A DNA stretch of 64,000 nt from Circinella minor (taxonomy: Eukaryota > Mucoromycota > Mucoromycetes > Mucorales > Lichtheimiaceae): contig JAEPRB010000003.1 of assembly GCA_016758965.1 (NCBI GenBank), positions 1 through 64,000 of the forward strand, in the 5' to 3' direction. Position 1 is the stretch's first letter. Each line of letters begins with the position of its first letter. This document shows positions 1 to 12,286 of the stretch, piece after piece. The notes under the pieces are model-generated. The model had not been told where the DNA came from. It saw nothing but the letters and a program-made list of their open reading frames with translations, and searched no databases. The position numbers were made by a program, and so were the translations under genes.

Positions 1-13
1 ATATAAGAAACAA

Positions 14-84
14 GACCCCATGGTCAAATGGCTAAGACATCATAACTTCACTATGGAAATATCGGTTCGATCCCGGTTGGGGTT
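14..84 (+). tRNA. tRNA-Glu (anticodon UUC), or a tRNA-derived element
   Basis: The sequence folds as a 71-nt cloverleaf. A 7-bp acceptor stem pairs GACCCCA with TGGGGTT. The D-arm has the A-box TGGTCAAATGG. The anticodon stem pairs TCATA with TATGG around loop ACTTCAC, giving anticodon TTC. The T-arm pairs ATCGG with CCGGT around TTCGATC, with B-box GGTTCGATCCC. There is no intron. An oddity is that no run of four T follows directly; the first TTTT lies about 60 bases downstream. A tRNA-derived SINE head is therefore an alternative to a functional gene. Confidence 0.75.
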
Positions 85-853
85 ATTATTAATTATAATT
101 AATTAAATTCCTGGGCCAGACCCTTTGCTACCAAAAATCAGCTTTTATTATTTGCTTAAATATGAATGTATAAATACGTACGTAAAAGAAACGAAATCAA
201 CCTAAAGTCATTATTTATATAACAAATTATATTAGAATCTAGAAAGTATCCCCCATACTTTTTTTTTTGCTACGTACTAAATAGTACTGCTTAAATTATG
301 TAAAGAATCAAAATTGGAACTGTGAGCAATGTTATCATATTTAAAAAAAAAAAAAATTACTGTCACCATTTTATAATAAAGAAATTTTACATGAATAAAC
401 TATATTAAATAATGAAAGATGTTTTCTATGTAATATATGAAATCATATGACGTTATTTTGTAAACAAATCTTATTTCATACAACATCTTCGTTGTAATCA
501 ATGATTTAGTTTTATACATAAATCATCATTATAAAGTTTATAGTAATGTTGACATAATATATATTAAATCTGTAACCAAAAAAAGAAACAATTTATGTAT
601 ATATGTATATGTATATGCATCTGAGAGAATCTATTATAATATAATATTTTGGATAGTGTGTAACTGTTCTTTGAAAAAAAGGGGGAGGTGAGGCCGGGGA
701 CATATTACAAAAAAAAAAAAACATAATGGTCCAGGTTGTATGTTAAAAAAAGCATTCATACTTAATATTGTACGTATTTACTGATAATATGCATTAAATC
801 TTTTGGACGGTAATAATCGATTCAATTTGTATGCATCTTTTAGAATAAATAAA

Positions 854-896
<43 letters not shown>

Positions 897-1221
897 CTTA
901 TTCATTACATAGTGAAAAACCTGAATTGTAAGAAAAACTTTTTTTTTTTTTACGCATTTATGTTTTTACTTTCTTACCATCTCCCTTTTATATAAAATGC
1001 AAGTATAAGGTCATAATGGAAGGAGAATAAAAACGATAACTAAGTCTTTTTTGTTTGTTTGTTTGTCGTACTATAATGACAAGACATGCATAGTAGTATA
1101 GTTAAAGAAAAAAAAAAGGGAGGTTCAAATGTAATATGCATCATCCCCATCTATCTTCTATATATATATATATACTAACTTGACTATACAACAAAATAGT
1201 TTTACCTTTTTGTTTTTCTTT

Positions 1222-1263
<42 letters not shown>

Positions 1264-1351
1264 CTTATTTTTCTATATATATATATTTAATTATTTACTA
1301 AAACTCACACACACACATATACATACATACAGAATATATCAACCCTTTTAT
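85..1351. other. intergenic, upstream of the Asn-rich protein gene
   Basis: I see no convincing gene. The stretch is AT-rich with many homopolymers and contains an AG microsatellite at about 858-893, a T run at about 1227-1258 and TATATA tracts near 1160 and 1275. The last 150 bases are pyrimidine-rich and presumably hold the promoter and leader of the gene starting at 1352. A palindromic ACGTACGT octamer lies at 176-183. Confidence 0.6.
858..893. repeat. AG dinucleotide microsatellite
   Basis: About 17 uninterrupted AG units lie in the intergenic region before the first protein gene. It is a simple repeat with no visible association with a gene boundary. Confidence 0.95.
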
Positions 1352-1720
1352 ATGTCAAAACAACAGCAACAATTTTCATCACTTAAAAAACGTTCTCATT
1401 TTTTGTCAAGACGGTTCCGATCTTCTTCTTCATCAACAAACCAACCACAAATACAAGAATGGAAAGAACAGCAACAACAACATCCGATATCCATTTCAGT
1501 TGATGAAGAACATAATAAGAAAAAAAGTCAATCCACGAAACTTCTTGGTAGACGTATATCAGGTATATTTCATAATAAATCAAATCGATTATCTGTTCCT
1601 CCATCACCATCACCAACAACAACAACTAGACAATTAAACGATACTACCGATTTGACCGGTGTCGATAATTATAACTATCGTCATAGTAGCGATGAAACAT
1701 ATTATAAAAAATCGCATCAT

Positions 1721-1763
<43 letters not shown>

Positions 1764-2359
1764 GTACTAATAATCACAACCATAATAATTTAATTACATC
1801 ACTTTTTAATGGAGGAAGGAGATCGAGAAGTAGCAGTGCCAACATAGCCATGACAGAAAAAATAGAAATTGATTCAGAAGAAATCCCTGAATACGCATTA
1901 CGTTCAACAACAGTATCCTCATCTCATCATCATCGACCATCATTTAAAGAAGTTTTATGGAATTCTTGTCCTGGTATTGATCAATTTTCTCGATCAAGAA
2001 CTTCAAGTGTAGAAAAATATAATTGTCATCATACTACTAATAATAATTCATCATCATTACCATCCACATCATCTCAACAACAAGAGCCGTCAATAGCAAT
2101 AATGATGGATAAACAATATGTACATTCAACTACATCAACAGAAGAAGAAGAAGAATATGATGATGAAGAAGCCATAATGACACCCAAATCTGCTACTACA
2201 TGTAGCGATGTTATGTTTTGGGATATGAATAACATCCATCAAAATGAAATTATTTATAATAACAAGAATAACAAAAAGATCAATTTGGCAGAACAAGTAC
2301 ATAAAGTACTTGGTAATGCATTTCATGAAGCAGACAAGGAATTGGAAGAAAAAAAATAA
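1352..2359 (+). CDS. low-complexity Asn/Ser-rich protein of unknown function
   Basis: An uninterrupted 335-codon ORF with no sign of introns. I do not recognise a domain. The N-terminus is basic and Ser/Gln-rich (LKKRSHFLSRRF), followed by a basic-hydrophobic segment, LLGRRISGIFHNK, at about residues 65-77. A run of 13 Asn coded by AAT repeats lies at about residues 125-137. Next come an Arg/Ser patch (GGRRSRSSS), the segment EVLWNSCPGIDQFSRSR near 200-216, an acidic Glu/Asp block (EEEEEYDDEE), and a short C-terminal helix with heptad-like spacing (LAEQVHKVLGNAFHEADKEL). Serine/arginine stretches such as RSRTSS and RRSRSSS look like kinase targets, so a regulatory protein is plausible, but that is inference. 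Codon use is ordinary for the window. It is convergent with the next gene. Confidence 0.6.
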
Positions 2360-2903
2360 AAATAAAAAGAGAAGAACAAAGAAACAGTTGTTAACAAAAA
2401 AAAAAAAATTAATGATGGTCTTATCTCTGTACGTAGTGATGAAAAATGAAATATGAAAAAAAAAGGTGGGGATTAATAAATATATATACATATAAAAGTA
2501 AAAATAGACTGTACTTTCTTTTTCTTCTTCGTTCTCCACCTTCCTGCTCCTTTCTTTTCTTTCCTACTGTATAACGCCACTTCACCACCCCTGCGTTTCA
2601 ATATTTTTGACATATAAAATTATTTTCTTCCTTTTCACCTACGTATTTTACTAATTACAGTACTTGGGGTTTTTTTAAAGAAATATTATACGTATGGTCC
2701 CTTTTTTTTTTTTGTTAATTCAACTTTTTTACTTTTATTTCTATATAAGACAATATGAAATAAAAAGTTCGATATTTTACATATATTCAATAAGCAACAA
2801 CGAAACAAAAAAAAAAAGCTACATAACACATCTTATTAAAATAAAACAGTACTACTATTATAAACTATCACTATTTACTAGGTATTATTGCGTATTATTA
2901 TTG
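2360..2903. other. intergenic between two convergent genes
   Basis: AT-rich sequence between two converging stop codons, with T and A runs on both strands that could serve as 3' ends and polyadenylation signals. No gene is supported; the short ORFs here are low-complexity Phe/Tyr/Lys strings. Confidence 0.6.
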
Positions 2904-3947
2904 CTAGGTTAAATTCTTTTTTCTTTTATTACAAGTATAATGCTGTTGTTGAGGTCCAACATAAGCTGAATCATTAAGATAATCTTGATCTAAATCACTT
3001 CGTTTAAGACAAGTTAAACATACTTTAATATTTGTTTGACCTACAACAGCTTCCAACCTTTTAGGTAAAGGTCGAACAGTCATGGCCCAAATATATCCTT
3101 CTTTAACTCCTTTTTTATCAATTGCTTTTGTTCCTTTCGGTGGTCGACCCCTTCTTGGTGTCAACAAATTAGTACTAGATGATGATGTTTCTGGTGTTGA
3201 TGTTATTAACGTAGTTGTATTTGATATATTAGCATTTTCTTCACGATAATACATATGTTTCGGATGTTGGCAATATCCAATTCGAGCATTCGAGTTACTT
3301 TTTCTTTTTTTTCTTGGTGATTTTCTTTTCATGATAAAGGGTGAAGAAGAAGAAGGAGGAGGAGGAGGAATAATTGTAAAAGAGGAAGATCGATGATTAT
3401 TTTTAGTACTAGTAGTTACAATAGATGGAGATGGAGTTGAATCGCTGCTGTTGCTACTACTACAAAATATAGAAGAATCGTCATTATCGTCGATGTATGG
3501 TGCATCCGCTGATTCTGTCAATAACATGCGGATAAGTGCTGCATTATTATTACTATGTTCCCAGTAAGTTTCAGAATGATCGTCATTGTTGATCATTGGA
3601 ATGCACGGCTGTTGTTGTTGTTGTTGTTCTATTAGCTGTTGTTGTTCACAGACATTGTTAGTTTCATTAAACAAAACACCCTGATTATCATAAAATAGCG
3701 GTGGAGACCACATTGAATCGATGTTATTGGATGTTGAATCCATCGTTATTGGTTGATATGAATAATATTGCTGTTGTAGATCAAAAAATGTCATGGGTGT
3801 AAACGATGATGTTAATAACAATTCATTATCGTTGTTCATGTTGTTACCAGTTAGATTAATGTATTCATTATTATCATTAATGTCGATACAAGAATGATAA
3901 GCATGTTGAGATGACGACTGTTTGATATTATTAAAGTTATGAAACAT
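2904..3947 (-). CDS. AT-hook-like, Gln/Asn-rich putative nuclear protein
   Basis: A 347-codon uninterrupted ORF read from ATG at 3947 to the stop at 2904. The first two thirds are low complexity, with Asn/Ser runs, a poly-Gln tract and a poly-Pro stretch followed by serines. A basic cluster, MKRKSPRKKRKS, near residue 205 resembles a nuclear localisation signal. At about residues 262-272 lies TPRRGRPPKGTK, which contains the RGRP core of an AT-hook DNA minor-groove motif. The C-terminal 75 residues look folded: IWAMTVRPLPKRLEAVVG is followed by cysteines in CLTCLKR and a final Cys in YTCNKRKK. An upstream CQHPKHMYY might add ligands. DNA binding is inferred from the AT-hook and basic patches. 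I do not recognise the C-terminal domain and cannot name an orthologue. Confidence 0.6.
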   Translation of the reverse strand: MFHNFNNIKQSSSQHAYHSCIDINDNNEYINLTGNNMNNDNELLLTSSFTPMTFFDLQQQYYSYQPITMDSTSNNIDSMWSPPLFYDNQGVLFNETNNVCEQQQLIEQQQQQQPCIPMINNDDHSETYWEHSNNNAALIRMLLTESADAPYIDDNDDSSIFCSSSNSSDSTPSPSIVTTSTKNNHRSSSFTIIPPPPPSSSSPFIMKRKSPRKKRKSNSNARIGYCQHPKHMYYREENANISNTTTLITSTPETSSSSTNLLTPRRGRPPKGTKAIDKKGVKEGYIWAMTVRPLPKRLEAVVGQTNIKVCLTCLKRSDLDQDYLNDSAYVGPQQQHYTCNKRKKNLT

Positions 3948-4442
3948 GAATATTATAATATTTTGTCAAAAGAAGAAAAGAAACATAAATGTTTATATTT
4001 TTTAAAAAAATTAACTTCCATGATTTATATATTAACGTGGGTTATTATATATACATATGCAAATCCTATATTATCATTTTATTTATTGAATGACCCGAAC
4101 TTTCTATATAGTTATATCAGCTTACACTATCTAACTAGATAACTTAAATGACCATGTTTTCTCTTTTAAATCATATGGTTTATTATATAAAATAAATAAA
4201 TAAATAAAAATAAATCAAGAAATATTAATATATTATATTTCACATGCATACTATCTTCAATAACTTGTCTTTAACTTGATTATATTGTATTATTATATAT
4301 TATATACTAAAAAAATTACTCTGATTTTTATTTATTTTTATATAGATATTGACAATTTTTCTTTTGTGTGTAATGTGTATGTATGTATGTGATGTAGTAG
4401 TACGCGTGATATTTACTTCTATTGCTAATACAAACTTGTTAC
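3948..4442. other. intergenic, promoter side of the AT-hook gene
   Basis: About 500 bases of AT-rich DNA between the ATG of the AT-hook gene and the stop of the isoleucyl-tRNA synthetase gene, both on the minus strand. It should hold the promoter of the former and the 3' end of the latter. No gene was seen. Confidence 0.6.
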
Positions 4443-7400
4443 TTATTTGGTAAAAATGAGATCGAATGTAGACTTATTGATCTGATTAAAAAAAAAAGAA
4501 AAAGAAAATTGATTAGTAAAAAATAGTTTCATTCATACAAAAATTAATAATAATAATAACTTACTTCTTGTTGTTCTTCGGCAATAATTTCTTCACTATC
4601 CTTCTTATTTTGAACAGCTTCCAAAGGTTTCTTCAAAACCTTATTCAAGACAGCAGTTTGAGTCTTCATTACAGATTCTAATACGTTTTCTGGATCATTG
4701 ATCAAACGGTAATACATGCGGATATCATCGGTGGGCAACAAACCAGCCTTCTTACGAAGACGTTGGACACGGTTAATAAATTCACGTGCAATACCTTCTT
4801 GTTCAAGTTCAGGATAACGTTTGGTATCCAACAAAATAAGAACATCACGATCAGTATTAGTCTCATATTGAGCATTTCCTTGATCATCAAAGTATCGAAC
4901 AACCTAAAAAAAAATAGAATATATATCATTTCATTATCATCATCAGTTATACATATGTTTATAAATACTTTCTTCTTTTTTTTCCATCATTCTTTCTCCT
5001 TTTTTTTTTTTTTTTTTTTGTAAAATAAATAACAAATTATAATAATAAATAATATTTACATTAAGATCTTCATCAGTAACCTTGATACCATCAACAAGCA
5101 TTTCTTTGTTCTTGACAAAGTCCTTGACTTGTTCACTTGAAAGATTAGGCAAAGCCTTCTTGATCTTTTGTAAATCTTTCTTGAACTTAGGACCCAAAAC
5201 CTTCCAATCAGCAGCAGCCTTATATTTAACACCAAACTTTTCTTCATCAGAAGTTACAAGGATTTCACGAACATTAAGTTCTTCTACAATATAACTTTCT
5301 AATGCCTTAATATCAGCATGATATTGAGGATCATGATGAATAACAACAAGTTCCTTCAATGGAGTCTATATATAGAATAATGAAGAACATGGAATTTTTT
5401 TTTTGCTTGTTTAATATATTATTATTGTTAAATGAATATCTCTCTCTCTCTCTCTCTCTCATCTTTTTTAAGATCACCAGAGTCACCTCCCTTCATAATT
5501 AGTTTACCTTAAGAGAAATAGTCTTCTTTTCACGAATGGTACGACCCAATTCAATGACAGCTTGCATTCTACCAACAGCACGTTCAATATCAGGATCAAA
5601 GTATTCTTCACGAACAGTAGGGAAGTCAAGGAAGTGAACGGAACGATCATCAACAATGTTGGCATTCTTGGGAATGAATCCTTTAAGAGTTTGATACATG
5701 TTTTCAGATAAGAAAGGTGTGAAAGGAGCCATGGTAAGACACAAAGTCAATAATACTTCAAAGAGAGTGTTCATAGCTTGTTGAGCATCTTCAACACCAT
5801 TTTCACCCTAATATTATTAATAAGTAATTTTTTTTTTCATCAATTCAAAGTAACTCATGAGAAGAGAAGAAAAAAGATAGAAAAGGGAGGAGGAACAAAG
5901 AAATGTGATCTTTTACCTTAAGTCTCTTACGATTGAAACGAACATACCAATTGGTCAAAGTATCAATCAATTGAAGTAAACGAGGAACGACAGTATATAA
6001 TCGATAAGCACCCATTTCTTCACGAACGAATTTAATCAAAGATTGACAACTTGCAAGAACCCAACAATCCATGACATTTTCTGACTTTTTCATATCATGT
6101 TGATAAGTGAAATCAACATTAAATTCTTTCTTTAAAACGGCAGTTTGAGTGATAAAGAATTTGAAAGCATTGTACCAAGGTAAAAATACTTTACTAATAA
6201 TATCCTTAACACCTTCTTCCTTGAATTTTAAGAATTCAGCACGAACAACAGGTGAATTGATCAAGTATAAACGAAGGGCATCAGCACCATACTTGTCAAG
6301 AACAATACCTGGTTCAGGATAATTCTTAAGACGTTTACTCATCTTCTTACCATCACTATTATAATTAATAATCAATTTTTTTTTAAAAAAAAAATCAGTT
6401 TTCCTTTCTTGCTACTAGATCACATGTTTTCTCCACTTTTTTTTTTGGGTCATATGTATATAATAAGCAAAAGAGGGACTTACCCAGCAAGCACAAGACC
6501 ACTGACAATGACATTCTTGGCAGGAGGTTGATTGAACAAATGAGTGGAAAGAACAAGAAGAGTATAGAACCAACCACGGGTTTGATCAATACCTTCAGAA
6601 ATAAAGTCAGCAGGGAAAGCCTTTTCAAACTTATCAGCGTTTTCAAAAGGATAATGTTGTTGAGCATAAGGCATAGAACCAGATTCAAACCAACAATCAA
6701 AGACTTCTTCAATACGACGCAAGACACCACGTCCAGTTTTGGAAGGAATAGTGATTTTATCAATACTTTCACGATGAATATCAGTGATAGGAGAAACACC
6801 ACTTAATTCTTCAAGTTCTTTGATGGAACCAATAGCAACAACTTCTTCGAAATCTTCACTCACCCAAAGAGGAATGGGTGTACCCCAATAACGGTTACGA
6901 GAAATGTTCCAATCACGAGCATTGGCAATCCAGTTAGCAAAACGTTTTTCTTGAACAAAGCTTGGTACCCTGTTATTATTATTATTATTATTTTGTAAAA
7001 AGAAAAAAAAAACCAATAAAAATAATTATAATTAGAAAAATAATAATAATAACATATGACTTCATTCATCACGGGAGAGAGATAAAAAAAAAAGAAGAAA
7101 CTTACCAACGCATTTGGTCATTGCAAGCTAAAACTTGATCAATAACAGGCTTGACACGAACAAACCACGAGGGAATAGCACGATAAATCAAAGGTGTATC
7201 AGATCTCCAACAGAATGGATAACTATGCATGAATTGAGATTGGACAATCAAACGACCACGTGCTTTCATGTTCTTTTGAATTTCCTTGTCGGCTTCCTGT
7301 TATTTTTAAAAAATATATATGACAGCGTGAGTAAAAAAAATCAGTCTCTTTAAAACTTTCAAAAAAACATAAACAGCTAGCAATTATTATTATTATTATT

Positions 7401-9158
7401 TTTACCTTAACATATTGACCAGCAAAGTCAGGGACAGCTTCAGTGAAACAACCCTTTTCATCAATAGGACAAGGTAAAAAGCCATCAGCATCAATAACAC
7501 CATGTTCCAAACAAACGCGGTAATCGTCTTCACCAAAAGCAGGAGCGTTTTGTACAATACCAGTACCAGAATCATCAGTAACATAAGTGTCTACCATGAC
7601 CTTATAACCCTTACCCTTGAATTCATTGACGAAATAATCAAACATGGGAACAAATTCCCATCCATTCATATCTTTACCCTTATAACGATCCAAGATGGTA
7701 AATTTAGCCTTCTTGGGATCTTTGTATAAGATAGTCAAACATTTTTCAAGCAAAACATATTGCTTGCCAGTCAATTCATCCTTGATCTTGATATATTCGA
7801 AATCGGGATGAACAGTAACACCCAAACAGGAAGGTAAGGTCCATGGGGTAGTAGTCCATGCAAGAAGTTGAGTTTCGGGATCACTGACAAGAGGGAAACC
7901 GACAACGACTAATTTTTTTTTTAAAAAAATCAAATAAAATAAAATATCGATTAGACAAGATTTAATATTTCTTTCTCTCATTCTTATATTCTTTTATATA
8001 TAATATACATACTGGCAGGATCATTCACATCCTTATAATTTTGAGATGACTCAAAGTTAGATAAAGGAGTATGGCATGCAGTAGAATAAGGCATAACCTA
8101 GTAACAATAAAAGATAAATATATATTTAGTTACCAAGCAACATATATATATATATCATATAATAACAAATTATAATTTTACCTTTTGACCACGATAAACT
8201 TGACCCTTATCAAACAATTGCTTAAAGACCCACCAAACACTTTCCATAAAAGTAGGATTCAAGGTCTTGTAATCATTATCAAAATCAATCCAACGAGCCA
8301 TACGTTCAACAGTCTTTCTCCATTCACTAGAATAACGCATGACAATAGCTCTACATTCAGCATTGTACTTTTCAATACCCATTGCCATAACATCATCTTT
8401 GCCCTATTTTTTTTGCGTAAATTTAATTTATATATTAGTTTATCTCTTTCATTAATCAACTAACATCAGCAAATTATATAATTTATCTTCTTCCCTTCCC
8501 ACAGAACTATTTTTTCTTATCTAACCTTAATACCAAGTTTCTTGTCAATTTCGTATTCAACAGGAAGACCATGAGTATCCCAACCGAAACGACGTTCGAC
8601 ATGATGACCGGTGTTGTGAGCATAACGCGTAACAATATCCTACATGTATATATATATATATATATTTGAGAATAAGAAACCAAAAGCCAGTTTAAGAATT
8701 TTATCTCAAGTGAAAAACTTGTTTTATTATATAAATACCTTAATGGTACCAGCTAACAAATGACCATAATGAGGAAGACCAGTAGCAAAAGGAGGACCGT
8801 CAAAGAAAGTATAAGGTTTCTTATCCTTATTAAGTTCTAATGAAGTATTGAAAGCATCAATTTCTCTCCAAAATTGAAGAATTTTCTCCTCTTCCTTTGG
8901 GAAGCTAAATTATAAAAAATATATATATATATAATATACGTGTTATTTTATAAAGTTCTTTTTTTTTTTTTTTCCTTTACTAAATAAAAGTTTTGACAGG
9001 TTGAAAAAAAAAAATATTTCTTTACTTAAATTGTCCAGAGACTAATAAAATAAAATAAAATAACATTCACATTAAAGTTTAATATATTTATTAAATTAAA
9101 ACTGATAGCATAAGTAAGAGAGAACAAGACATTTACCGTCAGCTAGTGAAACGCTCAT
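4443..9158 (-). CDS. ILS1: cytosolic isoleucyl-tRNA synthetase (14 exons)
   Basis: The enzyme attaches isoleucine to tRNA-Ile in the cytosol. My model has exons 9158-9137, 9041-9026, 8904-8739, 8639-8526, 8403-8182, 8097-8013, 7908-7406, 7296-7106, 6969-6484, 6355-5917, 5807-5508, 5365-5060, 4903-4565 and 4481-4443. It encodes 1075 aa, close to the yeast enzyme. Exon 2 is only 16 nt, and it is needed to keep frame from MSVSLAD into QFNFPKEEEK. Landmarks visible are the class I HIGH motif as HYGH (about 58-61), the threonine-rich peptide of the CP1 editing domain, [10 protein letters not shown] (226-235), and KMSKR (606-610). The anticodon-binding region and the eukaryotic C-terminal extension follow. 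The last exon gives [12 protein letters not shown], matching the fungal C-terminus. Two TGAGTCA sites lie upstream (see 9258 and 9433). Confidence in identity is very high; the exact 4.5-kb end and first exon are very likely. Confidence 0.96.
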
Positions 9159-9257
9159 TACCAAGGGCAAAACAATATAAAGGGAATAAGGAAAAAAAAA
9201 AAAAAAACTGGATATTGAAAAAACACACAGATCTAAAATTATACTGCTAGGACAAAA

Positions 9258-9264
9258 TGAGTCA
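9258..9264. promoter_or_regulatory. Gcn4/AP-1-type site TGAGTCA
   Basis: TGAGTCA (TGACTCA on the minus strand), 100 bases upstream of the synthetase ATG. This is the consensus bound by the bZIP factors Gcn4/CPC1, which activate amino-acid metabolism genes including aminoacyl-tRNA synthetases in other fungi. It is sequence match plus context only. Confidence 0.4.
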
Positions 9265-9432
9265 CAACTTTCCCGCAACGGAGTACATGCTTTTTAGGTT
9301 TTTCTGTCAATAAGTTATGTTTTAAACTTACATAGTAGCAAAAATAATAACTAAGAATTTGATTATTAATCGAATAAATAATAAATATAATAATAAATGT
9401 CATCGTCTTACGCAGCAAAAATATATACAATG

Positions 9433-9439
9433 TGAGTCA
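9433..9439. promoter_or_regulatory. second Gcn4/AP-1-type site TGAGTCA
   Basis: An identical TGAGTCA copy about 275 bases upstream of the same ATG. Two copies in one 400-bp promoter are suggestive, although the 7-mer also occurs elsewhere in the window about as often as chance predicts. Confidence 0.35.
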
Positions 9440-9561
9440 TATAAAAAAATAAGGTATATATACAATAATATATGGAAGGTTATTGATCATATGATTCAAT
9501 AATATTTACAGGACATATTTTTATAAGTAATAATATTAGTTATTATGAATGATTTTTAAAT

Positions 9562-10784
9562 TTAATGATCATCTTCCTCTAATCCTGGACAATTATCTGT
9601 TAAATCTTGTTCATCATTATATTTTGCACCACACCAAAAACAATAAAGATGTTTTTCTCGTAAATATTCTACTAATTGAACAAGTCTTTGATCCAACTTT
9701 TTATATATTAAAAAATTAATTACAATGTCATTTCATTTCATTTGTACTGTATCAAGTTTTAAAAACTTACTGATAATTTTAAAAGTGCTTCCACTTCTTC
9801 TTTTGGATAAGGTAATTCTTCTTCTTCTTCTTCTTCATTATCACTTAATTCAACTTGTTCTGTTCTTGTATATTCTTCATTATTAAAATCTTCACCTAAT
9901 TCTTCTTGTTTTTGTTGATCTTGTTCTTTTTCTTTTGGACAAAATATCCATAAAATATTTGACTATTGAAAAACACATGAATATATATATATAATTCTTT
10001 TAATTTAATTCAATTTAATGATACAATACCTCAATTCCCTATATATAAAAGAGAAAGATAGCGTTATTAAATTAAAATCAAATGTATTGTAGTGTTTTAT
10101 AATTCTTACATTTTCTTTATCTAATCTTTCAATAATAACAGCTGCAGCAGTACATCTTCGATGTAATTTATTTTCTTTTGCTTTATTAGCCATCATATCA
10201 CGATATTCTACTGGATCAATACGTGGTTTTTTGGCCATTTCTCTTTCTTCTTCTTCTTCAAGTTCACGTTTTCTTATTTCAGCCATGCCTAATCCTTCTC
10301 GACCTTTTAAAATTTTTATCATTTTTTATATTTAGTTATAAAATATAATATATAATCCATCAGTTTAAAACTAAAAATAATTTTACCATGTTTTAATTCA
10401 ACATCAAGTGGCTTTTCCAATCCACCGGATTTTCCTAATGTCATTCCTTTTCTATTAAAATAGGGTTAGACACATAGTATTTTTTTTTCCAGTCTCTAGT
10501 TTATATAGAATAGAAAGTTATATATTTTACTTGAATCCCATCTTCATGAGCATTTTCATGCCTTTATTATCAGTATCACCAATATTACGTTTTAAACCTT
10601 CTTCACGCGCTTCACGTTGTAATTGTTCTCTAGGTTTTATATAACCTTTTTGTTTTTGTTCTTGTAATTGTCGTTGTCTTCGTTGACTATATGTAATTGT
10701 TTCTTTTTGTGTTTTTTTTTCATAACTAGCTGCTTCTTCAAGAAATTTTGTTGACATGTAATCCTCTTCTTCTGATTCACTCAT
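9562..10784 (-). CDS. GPATCH11: GPATCH11-like G-patch protein (6 exons)
   Basis: A nuclear G-patch protein of the GPATCH11 (CCDC75) family; G-patches bind and activate DEAH-box RNA helicases. Exons: 10784-10531, 10451-10387, 10303-10110, 10038-10030, 9962-9771 and 9696-9562, giving 282 aa, about the size of the human protein. The acidic start (MSESEEEDY) and a charged coiled-coil-like region lead to the G-patch at about 74-116, which spans exons 1-3 and includes KMGFKKGMTLGKSGG and GREGLGMAE. A Glu-rich helix and acidic linker follow. The C-terminus HLYCFWCGAKYNDEQDL with the ending CPGLEEDDH is the conserved DUF4187 region with its CxxC pair. Exon 4 is a 9-nt microexon (Gly-Ile-Glu). It is 166 bases downstream of the AMP deaminase stop on the same strand. 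Confidence 0.93.
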
Positions 10785-10950
10785 TGGATCTTTTATATAT
10801 ATTAAAGTGAAAAAGAAAAAAGAAAAAGAAAAAAGATAAAGGGGGGGGGGAGGGAGGGATGAACTTAATTGTGACTTTTAGAAAATTATGCATAAATAGT
10901 TTTATTATTCAACTATTTTTATTTAAAGAAAATTATAAGAAAGAGAAAGA

Positions 10951-12249
10951 TTATTCTTCATTGTTATTAGTATTGTCTGGTACTTGACGAAGTCTTGCAC
11001 GTTCTGCAACAACACCAACACCAGGAAAAGTAGAATCTTTCCACATATCTTTTTCTTCTTCTTCAATAGCATTTGCTGTTTGTGATTGTTCAGTTAATTC
11101 TTCTTTTTCTTTTAATGAACTTTGTTGTTGTTTTTCTTTATTTTGAGCACGAAGAATATCTTGTTGTAATTGTGGACCAGGTTGTAATCCAGCAGCACCC
11201 ACCATATCATGTTCAAGAAGACCTACTTGAGCTGCATGTGTAATATCAACAGGTTTACGAGGTGCATAACGACGTAACATATCTAATTCTTTCATAAGAA
11301 CATCATGACGATATTTAACACGAATATCAGGTACATTGGTTTTTTGCATATCATTTCCTTCAACACCTTCTTTATACCAATGTTTTCCAATCCAATGTTT
11401 CTTTATACGACTTTCCCATCCACTTTGAATAACCGAATTACGAGCTAATTCACACATATCTGTAGGAGATAATTTCCAAATCTATAAAAAAAAAGGTTAA
11501 TTTGATTCAATTGATTCAAATTTATTATTATTATTATTACTATTATTATTATTATTACTATTATTATTATTTTACCTGTGCTGCAACACTGTATTCTTCA
11601 ATCAAAGGTTCTTTTGTAAAATGAAATTGTAATGGATCATCAGTAGATAAAGAAATATTAAGACCACGTTGAAAAAATTGAGGTAAAGGATTACGTTCAT
11701 AAGTTAAGAACAAAGCATTATTTGAAAGAGGTGACATGGCAATACCAATTTGTGCTAGATAATATAAATATTGTAATGCAGGTACTTTACGTAATAAAAT
11801 ACCATGACTAATACCAAAAGATGATAAAAAGGCTGCAGTAAGATGTTCAGTATCACCTGCTTCACCACAATGAGGACGTAATACAAGTGTACCTTTAATA
11901 AAATAATTTAATTCATTTAGTTTTTCATTTATAAATATATATATATATTTTTTTTATATTTATAACTTACTAAAACCACGAGCCTTTCGCCAATTATTTA
12001 ATGATGCAACATTTGAATACATATAATATAAATAATAACTATAAGGAGGATTATGCTTATTATCCCATTCACTAGGTGTTGGAAACTTTCTAAAAATACG
12101 TCTTTCTGGTTTCGATTCATCATCTACTGAATCAAATCCAATGACACGTTGTAAGAAAACATGAAGTTCTGGATGAGTTGAAGGATTCTTGGTTACTTCA
12201 AATAAGGGTTCAAAAACATCTAAAACAAGTAAATAAACAAATAAATCAA

Positions 12250-12286
<37 letters not shown>

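Larger units (their letters stand above)
9159..9561. other. promoter region of the isoleucyl-tRNA synthetase gene
   Basis: About 400 bases between the GPATCH11-like stop codon (9562) and the synthetase ATG (9158), both minus strand. It contains two copies of TGAGTCA, described separately, and no gene. Confidence 0.6.

Noticed and set aside
9137..9158. Joining synthetase exon 1 directly to the exon at 8904
   Set aside because: That gives the wrong frame for FPKEEEKIL; adding the 16-nt exon at 9041-9026 restores it.
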